Below, in pieces: positions 1-8,074 of a DNA stretch of 64,000 bases (the first letter of the stretch is position 1; each line of letters begins with the position of its first letter). Origin of the DNA: Pseudomonas sp. GR 6-02 (GTDB taxonomy: Bacteria > Pseudomonadota > Gammaproteobacteria > Pseudomonadales > Pseudomonadaceae). The position numbers were made by a program, and so were the translations under genes. Under the pieces are notes generated by a model. The model saw nothing but the letters and a program-made list of their open reading frames with translations. It ran no database searches and was not told the DNA's origin. The stretch covers positions 5,403,001 through 5,467,000 of the forward strand of contig NZ_CP011567.1 of the NCBI RefSeq assembly GCF_001655615.1, written 5' to 3'.

Positions 1-1748
1 AGGGTGTTGTAATTCCCGCCGAAAAAGTCGGTGTAACTCAAGCTTGCGGTATAGGTGTTGCGGTAGTCGGCATCGACACCGACGCTGATCGCCTTGGCGC
101 CTTCGTTGAACAGCCCGTTGGGGCCGTAGCCGGCGACGTCATGGGACCAGGACAGGTTGGGTTTGAGGTTGATCCCGCCAATCACGTTGGCGTAATCGAG
201 GATCGCCCGGGCGCGATAGCCCCAGGAGGTCGAGGTGACGAAGCCGTCGGTATCGCCACCGAAACCGTACTGGCCGTAGACCGAATCACGGCCGTAACGC
301 AGCTTGCTCCGCGGCTCCAGACCACCGACATGGACCATCGCCGCTTCACCGACCAGGGTCAGCCGTTGGGCGCCCAGCACTTGATCGAAGAAGTGCGTCA
401 GGGTGCTTTGCACCTGGGTCACTTCCTTGCGGCGGTAACCGGTATTGTCGGCGCCAGGCCGGGTCGCAACAGGCGATGCCGCGCCGCCGGCGATCGGGTT
501 GAGCAACGCCAGGGTCAGGTCGTTGGTGTTGACCTGAACCGGAGCGTTAGGCCGGTAGCTGATTTCGCCGGTCCAGGCAGTGCCGGTGGGCAACGTGGTG
601 GAAAAACTCGCACCGTACAGGCGAATGTCTTCCGGGTATTCGAGGTAGTACTGGCCGCGCCCGAGCATTACGCTTTGCGCCAGGCCCGAACCGCTGCCCG
701 GGGACAGACGGTTGGCAGTGCTGACCATACCCGGCAGGCTGGCCAATGTGGACAGCCCGGCGGTGGTGGTGCCGACGGTCGGTGTGCGACTGTGGTAGTT
801 CATGAAGTAGAGGCCGTATTCGGTGTCGTCACCGAGCCAGCGCAAAGCCGCGCCCCACTGCCCCGAATCCCGTGCATCGCGGTCACCGCCACGGGGCACG
901 ATCACGCCCTCACGGGTGACCTGGATAGGTTGGCCAAAGGCTGCCGCCACTGGTGCAAGCGGTGCAATCGCCGGGCTGCCGACGGTGTAGTTGTTGTTGC
1001 AACCGTCCGCCACCACGTCGTTACCGAAGAAGGTGCCGCAGTTGTCTACGACGGTCTGGTCCCACTCCAGTTGGTAGAAACCTTCCACCGTGAGTTGATC
1101 GGTCAAGCCCTGGGAAGCGAACAACATGTTGACCGGAATCAGGCCTTCCTTGATCTCAGCGCCGGGACGCCGGAACGCCGAAACGTCGACCGGGTTGATG
1201 CTGTTGATCGAGTTACCGATGAAGGTGCTTTCACCCCAGCTGACCACCTGTTTACCGGCACGCACGGTGCCCGGCAGATCGGCGATGGAATAGTTGTGAT
1301 AAACGAAGGCATCGAGAAGCTCCGCCCCGGAAGACTTGGCGCCTTCCTTGCGACCGCTGTCGCTGATCTGCTTGAACTCGCGGTCTTCGTCTTTGAGCTC
1401 GAAGTCGTACCAGTACTTGCCACGGACGAACACGCCCGTGTCGCCGTACTTCAATTCGAGGTCGTGGATGCCCTTGAAGATCTTGGAGAAGGTTTCGCCT
1501 TTCTTGAAGTTCAGGCGTCCGTCATCACCGGTCGAAGACTGGCCTGTCCCGCCATTGACGGTACCCACCAGCGACTTGTCGGCATCGCGCATGCCCCAGC
1601 TCGCGCCGACGGACAACGAGGAATCGAACTGCCCCTCGATTTCGCCGATGTTGAATGAAACAGCCTGCGCCTGGGCACAGCAGCCCAAGGCCACCGCAGC
1701 GGCCAGCGCTTGCGGTTTGAAGATGGCGCGCATTGTTGTTTTTGTCAT
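1..1748 (-). CDS. DUF1302 family protein (3' end off the left edge)
   Basis: The reading frame opens with ATG at 1748 and stays open to the window edge, giving about 582 residues. The N-terminus is a Sec signal peptide: a basic start (MTKTTMRAIFK), an Ala-rich core and an AQA cleavage site near residue 28. Mature sequence such as FNIGEIEGQFDSSLSVGASW and the near-terminal SYTDFFGGNY are typical of DUF1302 proteins, which Pseudomonas usually encodes next to DUF1329 genes. I expect only about 15-25 residues to be missing. The family is predicted to be exported, possibly outer-membrane, and has no firmly assigned function. A second in-frame ATG lies five codons in. The long upstream gap carries a palindrome array, so it may be separately regulated. 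Confidence 0.85.
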   Translation of the reverse strand, partial: MTKTTMRAIFKPQALAAAVALGCCAQAQAVSFNIGEIEGQFDSSLSVGASWGMRDADKSLVGTVNGGTGQSSTGDDGRLNFKKGETFSKIFKGIHDLELKYGDTGVFVRGKYWYDFELKDEDREFKQISDSGRKEGAKSSGAELLDAFVYHNYSIADLPGTVRAGKQVVSWGESTFIGNSINSINPVDVSAFRRPGAEIKEGLIPVNMLFASQGLTDQLTVEGFYQLEWDQTVVDNCGTFFGNDVVADGCNNNYTVGSPAIAPLAPVAAAFGQPIQVTREGVIVPRGGDRDARDSGQWGAALRWLGDDTEYGLYFMNYHSRTPTVGTTTAGLSTLASLPGMVSTANRLSPGSGSGLAQSVMLGRGQYYLEYPEDIRLYGASFSTTLPTGTAWTGEISYRPNAPVQVNTNDLTLALLNPIAGGAASPVATRPGADNTGYRRKEVTQVQSTLTHFFDQVLGAQRLTLVGEAAMVHVGGLEPRSKLRYGRDSVYGQYGFGGDTDGFVTSTSWGYRARAILDYANVIGGINLKPNLSWSHDVAGYGPNGLFNEGAKAISVGVDADYRNTYTASLSYTDFFGGNYNT

Positions 1749-1941
1749 GCGTCTTCCCCGGTGAGTGACAGAAGACCCCACCCTACTGCCGCTCGCCGGG
1801 AGCGATAAGCGCACCAAGGAGGTATTCGCGATGTACCTCCAAAGGATGAAGGCCCGCATGGGGCGGGGTTTTGCGCGGGGTATGGATGGGCTGGATGGAG
1901 GGTTATCAGTGCAGTGCATGGGACATGGTTGAAGTTGGATG

Positions 1942-1976
1942 TGTAACAGCTGGCGCAGCTAGCGGCAGCTGTTACA
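1942..1976. promoter_or_regulatory. Palindromic operator-like site upstream of the DUF1302 gene
   Basis: TGTAACAGCTG (1942-1952) and CAGCTGTTACA (1966-1976) form a perfect 11-bp inverted repeat with a 13-bp spacer. A third TGTAACAG lies within ACTGTAACAGT at 2004-2014. The site is about 195 bp upstream of the DUF1302 start. This is inferred to be a regulator binding site; the regulator is unknown. Confidence 0.45.
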
Positions 1977-2221
1977 AAAGGTCAGCCGAAGACTGTTGCC
2001 AAGACTGTAACAGTGCATGTCAGAAATCGCTATTTTTCCTTTGTGATCAATACCTTATTCTTGCCTGGCTTTCACGGAAAACGGCCCGAAAGCACAAAGA
2101 ACGGGGATGATAGACCACCCCGTTGGCGACAGAATCCAGATGATTTGAAGCGTATTTTTTCGACTCATCGCCCTGTGTTCACTGACGTTGATTTGTAGCT
2201 CCTGGATCCACGTCTTACTTT

Positions 2222-2249
2222 GGCCGCTGCGTTTGCAGCGGCCTTTTTT
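2222..2249 (+). terminator. Orphan rho-independent terminator
   Basis: A 9-bp GC-rich stem (GGCCGCTGC / GCAGCGGCC) with a GTTT loop is followed directly by six T on the plus strand. No plus-strand gene precedes it in this window; the neighbours on both sides are minus-strand genes. It therefore suggests an unannotated plus-strand transcript. Confidence 0.75.
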
Positions 2250-2334
2250 ATGGGCGAAAGGTTTTCAGGCAGGGAGTAGTCGGGAGGGGATGACGGGGCT
2301 CAGGCAAGCCCCGCCAGATGTCGCGCAATCAGCG

Positions 2335-3246
2335 TCAGAGGGAATACTTCTGCAAGTTCTCCATCATTTCCTTCAGCGCCTCAATGTTGTCCTTCGGATG
2401 CGCCGCGCCTTCGAAATCGCAGATCTGCTGCCAATGCGCCGCCACATCCTCCGGCGAGAAACCGACCCGCGGATCGAACCCGGCGCCCAGGCTGCGCTCC
2501 CAGCGCACCTTGCCCATCCAGCCGCCACCGACCTCGAACAGCCCCGACGTTTCCTGGCATTGCTCGCTGGCCAGGTACACCACCAATGGGCTGACCAGTT
2601 CCGGTTTGAGTTGCTCGAATACTTGCGGCGGGATCAGGCCTTCGGTCATGCGGGTGCCACCCGTGGGGGCGATGGCATTGACCAGGATATTGTTCTTGCG
2701 GCCCTCGATAGCCAGTGTGCGGGTCAGGCCGTAGAGGCCGAGTTTGGCCATGCCATAGTTTGACTGCCCGAAGTTGCCATAGATGCCCGAGGTCGACGCG
2801 GTGAAGATCACGCGGCCATAGTTTTGCTCACGCATGTGTGGCCAGGCGGCGCGAGTGACCTTGTAGGCGCCTTCGACGTGAACGCGGTAAACCAGGTCCC
2901 AATCGCTGTCGTCCATTTTGTGAAAGGTCTTGTCGCGCAGGATGCCGGCGTTGTTCACCACGACATCGATATGACCGAACGTATCAAGGGCATGCTGGAC
3001 GATTTTGTCTCCGTCGGTGACAGAGTCATGATTAGCCTCGGCGATGCCACCCGCTTCACGAATTTCCGCCACCACCCGATCAGCCGCCGATGCATTGGCG
3101 CCTTCACCCTGAGCCGAGCCGCCGAGATCATTGACCAGCACTCTGGCACCCTGTTCGGCGAACAGCAATGCATGCGCTCGCCCCAAGCCGCCGCCTGCAC
3201 CGGTGACAATCACGACTTTATCTTCGAAGCGCACAGACTCATTCAT
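2335..3246 (-). CDS. SDR family oxidoreductase, HSD17B4-like
   Basis: 303 residues. The Rossmann motif TGAGGGLG is at 15-22, NNAG at 98-101, and the catalytic Tyr164/Lys168 pair sits in YGMAK with the Ser near 151. This is the classical short-chain dehydrogenase set. The protein is about 50 residues longer than a plain SDR, and its tail (GGGWMGKVRWERS and beyond) matches the dehydrogenase domain of peroxisomal multifunctional enzyme type 2, which oxidises 3-hydroxyacyl-CoA esters. An NAD(P)-dependent oxidation of a hydroxyacyl-CoA or similar alcohol is the likely role; the substrate cannot be read from sequence. It lies downstream of a hydrolase gene and an aldolase gene on the same strand. 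Confidence 0.85.
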   Translation of the reverse strand: MNESVRFEDKVVIVTGAGGGLGRAHALLFAEQGARVLVNDLGGSAQGEGANASAADRVVAEIREAGGIAEANHDSVTDGDKIVQHALDTFGHIDVVVNNAGILRDKTFHKMDDSDWDLVYRVHVEGAYKVTRAAWPHMREQNYGRVIFTASTSGIYGNFGQSNYGMAKLGLYGLTRTLAIEGRKNNILVNAIAPTGGTRMTEGLIPPQVFEQLKPELVSPLVVYLASEQCQETSGLFEVGGGWMGKVRWERSLGAGFDPRVGFSPEDVAAHWQQICDFEGAAHPKDNIEALKEMMENLQKYSL

Positions 3247-3355
3247 GGGGAACTCCAGCAGGCCAGGGACTATTAGTGCGAGTGTCGGGCACGGGGCTGC
3301 CGGTCACAATGAACACGGGGGCGGCTGAATGGTGCGCGATAAGGCAGCGGGATAG

Positions 3356-4258
3356 TCAGGAACACGCCAACTTGAGCGGCGGTGAAATCAACTGATCGCG
3401 AAATTCCAGATAGTGCTTGAGCACCTGCGCCGGCGCTTCGATCTGTGGGTAATGGCCGATCTCGGACAGCAGGACAGTGTCCGGGGTGGGAATCAGTTGC
3501 CGATAGCGCGCCACCATGTGCGCACCGGAAACCGGATCGACCTCACCATCGATAACGCGCAGCGGCACCTCGCCGCGCTGCATGGCGCTGACCCAACGCT
3601 CACGCTGGACCCGCCGCTGCGGGATATAACCGATCAATTTATGCATGATCCGCTGCCCGTGATTGCTATCGACCAGGCTCCAGAAATCATCCAGCTCACT
3701 TTCGGTGGGCCGGGTCTGCGGACCGAAAACCTGCTTGAAACTCTTCACCAGAGCGTCACGGGTAAAAGCTAGCCCGATCATCCAGCCCAAGGGGCTTAGC
3801 AGGAGTTTTTGCATCAACACCGGGCGATGGGTTTCGGGAAACAACCCGCCATTGAGGAACACGCAACTGGCGATATGAGCGCGTGCTTCGTAGTGCCGGG
3901 CCAAGAGCTCCTGGGCCACGCTGTCGCCATAATCGTGTGCCAACACGTGAACGGGTTGCTCGACGTTCAAGTGCGCCAATAACGCTTGTTGCAGATCGGC
4001 CTGCTCCAGCAGGCTGTAGTTGTGGTTCACCGGTTTGGCCGAATCGCCGAAGCCAAGCATGTCGCAGGCAATCACCCGATAGCGCTGCGCCAGCGGCTGC
4101 CACAGGTAATGCCAGTCCCAACTGGCGGTCGGGAAGCCATGGATCAACAACAGCGGCTCGCCCTGCCCCGCAGCCCAATAGCGGATGGTCTGACCGCGGA
4201 AGACGAACGTCTGGCCGCGCTTACGCCAGACACACAGAGGAATTTCGGCGAGTGCCAT
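3356..4258 (-). CDS. Alpha/beta hydrolase with Asp nucleophile, MEST/epoxide hydrolase-like
   Basis: 300 residues with an alpha/beta-hydrolase core. The oxyanion motif HGFP is at 40-43. The nucleophile elbow AHDYGDS puts Asp109, not Ser, at the nucleophile position. An acid residue near Asp241 and catalytic His269 (IGHYPQ) complete the triad. An Asp nucleophile is the hallmark of haloalkane dehalogenases and epoxide hydrolases; the elbow context also resembles the MEST subgroup. The reaction is therefore probably hydrolysis through a covalent alkyl-enzyme ester, with unknown substrate. Its ATG follows directly after the TAA of the class II aldolase gene, so the two are translationally linked. 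Confidence 0.82.
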   Translation of the reverse strand: MALAEIPLCVWRKRGQTFVFRGQTIRYWAAGQGEPLLLIHGFPTASWDWHYLWQPLAQRYRVIACDMLGFGDSAKPVNHNYSLLEQADLQQALLAHLNVEQPVHVLAHDYGDSVAQELLARHYEARAHIASCVFLNGGLFPETHRPVLMQKLLLSPLGWMIGLAFTRDALVKSFKQVFGPQTRPTESELDDFWSLVDSNHGQRIMHKLIGYIPQRRVQRERWVSAMQRGEVPLRVIDGEVDPVSGAHMVARYRQLIPTPDTVLLSEIGHYPQIEAPAQVLKHYLEFRDQLISPPLKLACS

Positions 4259-5041
4259 TTAGAGTTTATAACCCGGGTCTTGTTTATCGAGTTTGCGCAG
4301 CAGCGCCGGCCAGGCCAGCGCGCCACCCATCCCTTGAGCACTTTTGGTGACGCCGGCGATCATCGCCTTGGCGCCCGCCAGAATCTGCGGTTCGATGGCG
4401 ATCAGCTCTGCGCCACCGTTCTGCGCCAGCACCTGAATCTCGCAGGCGCGCTGAAAGGTAAACATCATCAGGAACGTGTCGGCGATGGTGCCGCCACAGG
4501 TCAGCAGACCGTGGTTGTGCAGCATCAGAAAGTTGTTTTCACCCAGGTCGGCTTGCAGCCGCGCCTTCTCTTCATGGTTCAGTGCCACGCCTTCGTAGGC
4601 GTGATAAGCCAGGCTGGACAGCACGAACAATGACTGCTGACTGATCGGCAAAATGCCCTGTTTCTGCGCCGATACCGCCACCCCCGCCGCCGTGTGGGTA
4701 TGCAGCACACACACGACGTCATGCCGGACTTCATGCACCGCGCTGTGGATGGTGTAACCCGCCGGGTTGATCTCGTAGGGGCTGTCCATCAATTTGTTGC
4801 CGGCCTGATCGACCTTGACCAGGCTCGACGCGGTGATTTCATGGAACATCATCCCGAACGGGTTGATCAGGAAGTCTTCAGTGCCTGGCACCTTGGCTGA
4901 AATGTGCGTGAAGATCAGATCGTCCCAGCCGTGGAGGGCGACCAGACGATAACAGGCCGCCAGGTCGACGCGGGTCTGCCACTCGGCGGCACTGACTTTA
5001 TCCTGGAGACTGTGTGGCGACTGGATGGGGGTTACGCTCAC
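4259..5041 (-). CDS. Class II aldolase/adducin domain protein
   Basis: 260 residues. The metal-binding set of the family is visible: HTH at 114-116 and a later HNH at 175-177, with an early THIS segment near 45. These proteins usually use Zn2+ or another divalent ion for retro-aldol or decarboxylation-type chemistry on sugar phosphates, but this branch is not functionally assigned. It is the first gene of a minus-strand group with the Asp-nucleophile hydrolase (start abutting its stop) and the SDR gene. The substrate is unknown. Confidence 0.82.
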   Translation of the reverse strand: MSVTPIQSPHSLQDKVSAAEWQTRVDLAACYRLVALHGWDDLIFTHISAKVPGTEDFLINPFGMMFHEITASSLVKVDQAGNKLMDSPYEINPAGYTIHSAVHEVRHDVVCVLHTHTAAGVAVSAQKQGILPISQQSLFVLSSLAYHAYEGVALNHEEKARLQADLGENNFLMLHNHGLLTCGGTIADTFLMMFTFQRACEIQVLAQNGGAELIAIEPQILAGAKAMIAGVTKSAQGMGGALAWPALLRKLDKQDPGYKL

Positions 5042-5213
5042 GGCAAGGATCTCTTTTTATTGTTCTGGGTTCTTAATGTTCACTGACGTTACAGCAGTCT
5101 AGTCAGCCCCCGGAGATCGGCTAGTTGCATTGGCAGCCAGCTTGGTGGCCGAGCGAGTCAGTGCGTGGGGGAGCCTGGATCCATGTCAGAACACTGCCGC
5201 CAATAAAAGCCGG

Positions 5214-5669
5214 TCAGCCCCGCAGAGCGCTGACCAGGTCCGCCAGCCAAGGCTCGGCGTCGGTTTCCGGCGTTACCGTTTCACTGGCGTCCAGACGCAA
5301 CATCGGCAGCACTTCATGCACGCCCAGTTCGCCGAACAATTCACGCATTTGCTCACCGCCACCGCAGAACGTATCGCCGTAACTCGAGTCGCCCAACCCG
5401 ATAACGGCACCCGGCAAGCCACGCCAGGCGGCGGGCAATTGATCGCGGATCATCGAATACAATGGTTGCAGGTTGTCCGGCAACTCACCCATGCCGGTGG
5501 TCGAAGTCACCGCCAGAAATGCTTCTGGGCCAAAGGCCTGAACATCGGCAAGTGTCGCGCGCGGGTTGTGCCAGGTTTCGAAACCGGCGGCGTTCAATAG
5601 ACTTGCGGCGTGGCGGGCGACTTCTTCAGCCGTGCCGTACACCGAGCCGGAAAGGATGGCGACTTTCAT
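5214..5669 (-). CDS. MioC-like flavodoxin
   Basis: 151 residues from ATG 5669. A TTG one codon upstream also opens the frame, but AGGA lies at good distance before the ATG. The N-terminal FMN phosphate loop SGSVYGTAEEVA (residues 7-18), the STTGMGELP loop and the GLGDSSYG segment identify a short-chain flavodoxin of the MioC/YqcA type. Such proteins carry electrons on bound FMN. The gene is divergent from the LOV photoreceptor, another FMN protein, and shares its ~100-bp upstream region. Confidence 0.88.
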   Translation of the reverse strand: MKVAILSGSVYGTAEEVARHAASLLNAAGFETWHNPRATLADVQAFGPEAFLAVTSTTGMGELPDNLQPLYSMIRDQLPAAWRGLPGAVIGLGDSSYGDTFCGGGEQMRELFGELGVHEVLPMLRLDASETVTPETDAEPWLADLVSALRG

Positions 5670-5772
5670 CAATCTGATCCTGAAGCTGAGTAAAAGGCCA
5701 AGATATTAACAGCACAGCCCTCATTGATCTTTTAGAATGCAGCGTACCCATCAATACGCAAAGGACTCTGCG

Positions 5773-6249
5773 ATGATCAATGCCTCACTGTTGCAAATGG
5801 TGATCGACGCGTCCAACGACGGCATCGTGATTGCCGAAAAGGAAGGCGAACAAGACAACATCCTGATTTACGTAAACCCGGCGTTCGAACGCCTGACGGG
5901 CTATACCAGTGAAGAAATCCTCTATCAGGATTGCCGTTTTTTGCAGGCAGGAGACCGGGATCAGCCCGCCCTCGCATTGATTCGCCAGGCGTTGGGCAAT
6001 GGCGGTTCCTGCCGGGAAATTCTCAGGAATTACCGCAAGGACGGCACCCCGTTCTGGAACGAACTGTCGCTTTCCACGGTAAAAAACCCGCACGACGGAC
6101 AAACCTATTTTGTCGGTGTGCAGAAAGACGTCACGGTTCAGGTCAGGGCACAGCAGCGAGTTGCACAGCTGGAAGCGCAATTGGCCGAGGTACAGGCAGA
6201 ACTTGCTGATCTAAAGTCGACGAACGGATCAAACCAATCTGCGAATTAG
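5773..6249 (+). CDS. Short LOV blue-light photoreceptor
   Basis: 158 residues, a single LOV (PAS) domain with a C-terminal coiled-coil/J-alpha helix (about 120-150) and no output domain. It closely resembles the Pseudomonas short LOV proteins such as PpSB1-LOV. The photoactive Cys54 is in QDCRFLQ; FMN-contact residues Arg55, Gln58, Asn86, Asn96 and Gln117 are present. Blue light should form a Cys-FMN adduct that alters dimer contacts. The start was chosen because AAGGA (5760-5764) precedes this ATG, whereas an upstream ATG at 5737 overlaps a possible -10 (TAGAAT, 5733-5738). Arg62 is kept, but the Arg66 position of PpSB1-LOV is Leu67 here, which should change dark recovery. Neighbours include a LitR-type regulator. 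Confidence 0.93.
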   Translation: MINASLLQMVIDASNDGIVIAEKEGEQDNILIYVNPAFERLTGYTSEEILYQDCRFLQAGDRDQPALALIRQALGNGGSCREILRNYRKDGTPFWNELSLSTVKNPHDGQTYFVGVQKDVTVQVRAQQRVAQLEAQLAEVQAELADLKSTNGSNQSAN

Positions 6250-6303
6250 TGGTCATTTACTACAATCACCGATGACTTTGTAATTATTTCTTTCGAGCAA
6301 ATC

Positions 6304-6909
6304 ATGCAGCGCGACGCACTCCTGACCCAGGATGAGCTGGACTTTATCCAGACCATGCAACACAACCCGCAACTCAATGTGCGGGATGCGACGTCGAGTT
6401 TGCTGGTCAATGGCGGCTCGCAGATCCGTGATTTGCTCACACGCCTGGCCGCTCATGAGCAAGTCACCATCCAGGCCACTTTCGAAAATCAGCAAATGAC
6501 CTTCCCGCTGCACCTGGTGGAAGATGAGTTTCACGCAATGCATCTACGCCTCGGTGTCCCCAGCATTTATGAAGACGGGCCAATGATTCGGCCATGGCGC
6601 CTGGCGCTCGAAGAGCCAGTGGCGCTGGAAAATGCCAAGGGGCAACCCGGCACGATGTGGGTGCACGAAATATCGTTCAAAGGGGTTTTGCTGGAAGTTC
6701 GCAACAAGACCAAAGCGCCAAAGCACTTCGCGCTGTGGTTCAGCCCGTCAGGCTATGAGCGGATTGCGTTGCGCGGCACCCTGGAGCGTGAGACCGAGCA
6801 AGGTTTCTACGCCTACGAGCTGAGCCAGAGTGACAAGGACGAAACCGAGCGTCTGCGTCAGTACATCCTTCAGCAACATCGCCTGACCCATCCTGCTTTG
6901 CATATTTGA
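6304..6909 (+). CDS. YcgR/PilZ-like two-domain protein (tentative)
   Basis: 201 residues, not confidently recognised. The N-terminal half (about 1-95) looks like the beta-rich YcgR N-domain. The C-terminal half carries HEISFKG at 121-127, which resembles the PilZ (D/N)xSxxG motif with Glu in place of Asp/Asn. The upstream RxxxR motif for cyclic-di-GMP is not intact (only RPWR at 96-99 is seen). It may be a degenerate PilZ protein that no longer binds cyclic-di-GMP. It lies 54 bp after the LOV gene on the same strand, so co-transcription and a role as LOV output partner are possible but unproven. Confidence 0.6.
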   Translation: MQRDALLTQDELDFIQTMQHNPQLNVRDATSSLLVNGGSQIRDLLTRLAAHEQVTIQATFENQQMTFPLHLVEDEFHAMHLRLGVPSIYEDGPMIRPWRLALEEPVALENAKGQPGTMWVHEISFKGVLLEVRNKTKAPKHFALWFSPSGYERIALRGTLERETEQGFYAYELSQSDKDETERLRQYILQQHRLTHPALHI

Positions 6910-6912
6910 ATC

Positions 6913-7866
6913 TCAGGTATCCAGGTTTCCCGCCAGGAACTGTTTCAGACGCTGGCGCATCACCCCTCCCTCGTTTCCAAGGCAACCCACCGACGACCCG
7001 GCCAGACTTTCTTGCGCCAGGTCGGACGCATCCCCGGCCAGAAACAGCTGACAATCCAGGCCCATGGCCAGACGGTTCAAACGTCGAGGCAGTTCGGCAG
7101 CCGGCGCGTGATTGGAAATCAGCACCAGCGCCCTTGGCTTGATCTTCTCACAGACCAGGATCAACTCATCAAAGGGCTGCCCGATCGCCAACAACTGAAT
7201 AGCCGAATCGACGCTGCTCAGATACAGCGCCGTGACCAATACTTCGAGCTCACGACATTGGTCGGCCAAGGCGCAGACAATCACTCGTCGCGGCTGCATG
7301 ACACGCACCAGCAGCAGGCGTTGCAATACTCGAGACCGCAGAAAGCCATCCAGAAAAAGCCACTCGCTGGTCTGACCGAACGCATCTTGGCGTTGTAGCA
7401 ATAGCTTCCAGATCGGAATCAGGATGTCCTGAAACACAACTGTCAGCGGATAACTGGAAAAGATCTGACCGTAGACGTGTTCCAGCTGAACTTCGTCAAA
7501 AACACTCACTGCCGCCTTGACCTGCTGCTGCCATTGGCTGTAGTCGGCTTGAACGAGCTCGTCGGGAATGATCCGCTCCAGCACCGGGAGCGGTTCGGTC
7601 TTGGCCAGTATCTTGCCAACCTTGCTTACCGCGACACCGCGCTCGATCCAGCCGAGGATGCTGCGGACACGCTCGATATCGGTCATCGAATACAAGCGGT
7701 GCCCGCTTTCGGTGCGGGTGGGCTGTATCAGCCCGTAGCGTCGCTCCCAGGCTCGGAGCGTGACCGGGTTGACCCCTGTCATCCGCGCGACCTCACGAAT
7801 CGGGAACAGCTCTTCTCGAATCAGGGAGGTAATGGGGGGCAAGCCAGGCGCAATGTCGGTCAGCAC
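6913..7866 (-). CDS. MerR-family regulator, class II LitR-like
   Basis: 317 residues from a GTG start. The N-terminal MerR winged helix (about 21-90) contains FPIREVARMTGVNPVTLRAW and the wing ESGHRLYS. The C-terminal half has the layout of a CarH/LitR cobalamin-binding domain, but the EH pair is FL (FLDGF) and the E/G-x-H-x-x-G motif is CRELEV, so the His ligand is absent. This matches the B12-independent class II LitR group described in Pseudomonas putida, which works with a short LOV protein and controls genes including folE. The gene converges on the 201-residue protein and diverges from the ABM membrane protein and pterin genes. It probably represses from the shared region at 7867-8074. 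Confidence 0.85.
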   Translation of the reverse strand: MLTDIAPGLPPITSLIREELFPIREVARMTGVNPVTLRAWERRYGLIQPTRTESGHRLYSMTDIERVRSILGWIERGVAVSKVGKILAKTEPLPVLERIIPDELVQADYSQWQQQVKAAVSVFDEVQLEHVYGQIFSSYPLTVVFQDILIPIWKLLLQRQDAFGQTSEWLFLDGFLRSRVLQRLLLVRVMQPRRVIVCALADQCRELEVLVTALYLSSVDSAIQLLAIGQPFDELILVCEKIKPRALVLISNHAPAAELPRRLNRLAMGLDCQLFLAGDASDLAQESLAGSSVGCLGNEGGVMRQRLKQFLAGNLDT

Positions 7867-7925
7867 AGGGATTTTGGATCCATATTAATATTTTGATACA
7901 TTTTTACTCTCATACCCCAGTGATA

Positions 7926-7963
7926 TTCAACACGTCGTTGAACTAATTGGAACGAAAGTTCCA
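7926..7963. promoter_or_regulatory. Paired palindromes in the LitR/ABM divergent region
   Basis: TTCAAC-acgtc-GTTGAA (7926-7942) and TGGAAC-gaaa-GTTCCA (7948-7963) are two perfect 6-bp inverted repeats six bases apart. They lie 60-97 bp upstream of the regulator start and 112-149 bp upstream of the ABM gene. MerR-type proteins bind palindromes in divergent control regions, so these are inferred operator candidates. I found no fully convincing -35/-10 pair here. Confidence 0.4.
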
Positions 7964-8074
7964 GACACAATCAGGAATAATCCTTGCTTGTCCCAAGACG
8001 CAGCCCACTACCCCGGCGCTGTGCCTGGCGAAACTCCTATCCGGAGCGACGCGTTTGCCTTACGGAGATACACA

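Larger units (their letters stand above)
1749..2334. other. 585-bp gene-free region
   Basis: No convincing coding frame is present; the short frames here have no family resemblance or ribosome binding sites. The region holds an array of three TGTAACAG motifs (1942-2014) and a strong plus-strand terminator (2222-2249) with no annotated plus-strand gene before it. It is the leader of the DUF1302 gene on the minus strand and may encode a small RNA on the plus strand. Confidence 0.6.

Noticed and set aside
1871..2198. Short plus-strand frames upstream of the DUF1302 gene
   Set aside because: They are short, lack ribosome sites and family resemblance, and overlap the palindrome array.
2177..5090. 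A 14-base exact repeat (TGTTCACTGACGTT) near 2176 and 5077
   Set aside because: A match of this length is expected by chance several times in 64 kb, and the flanks do not agree.
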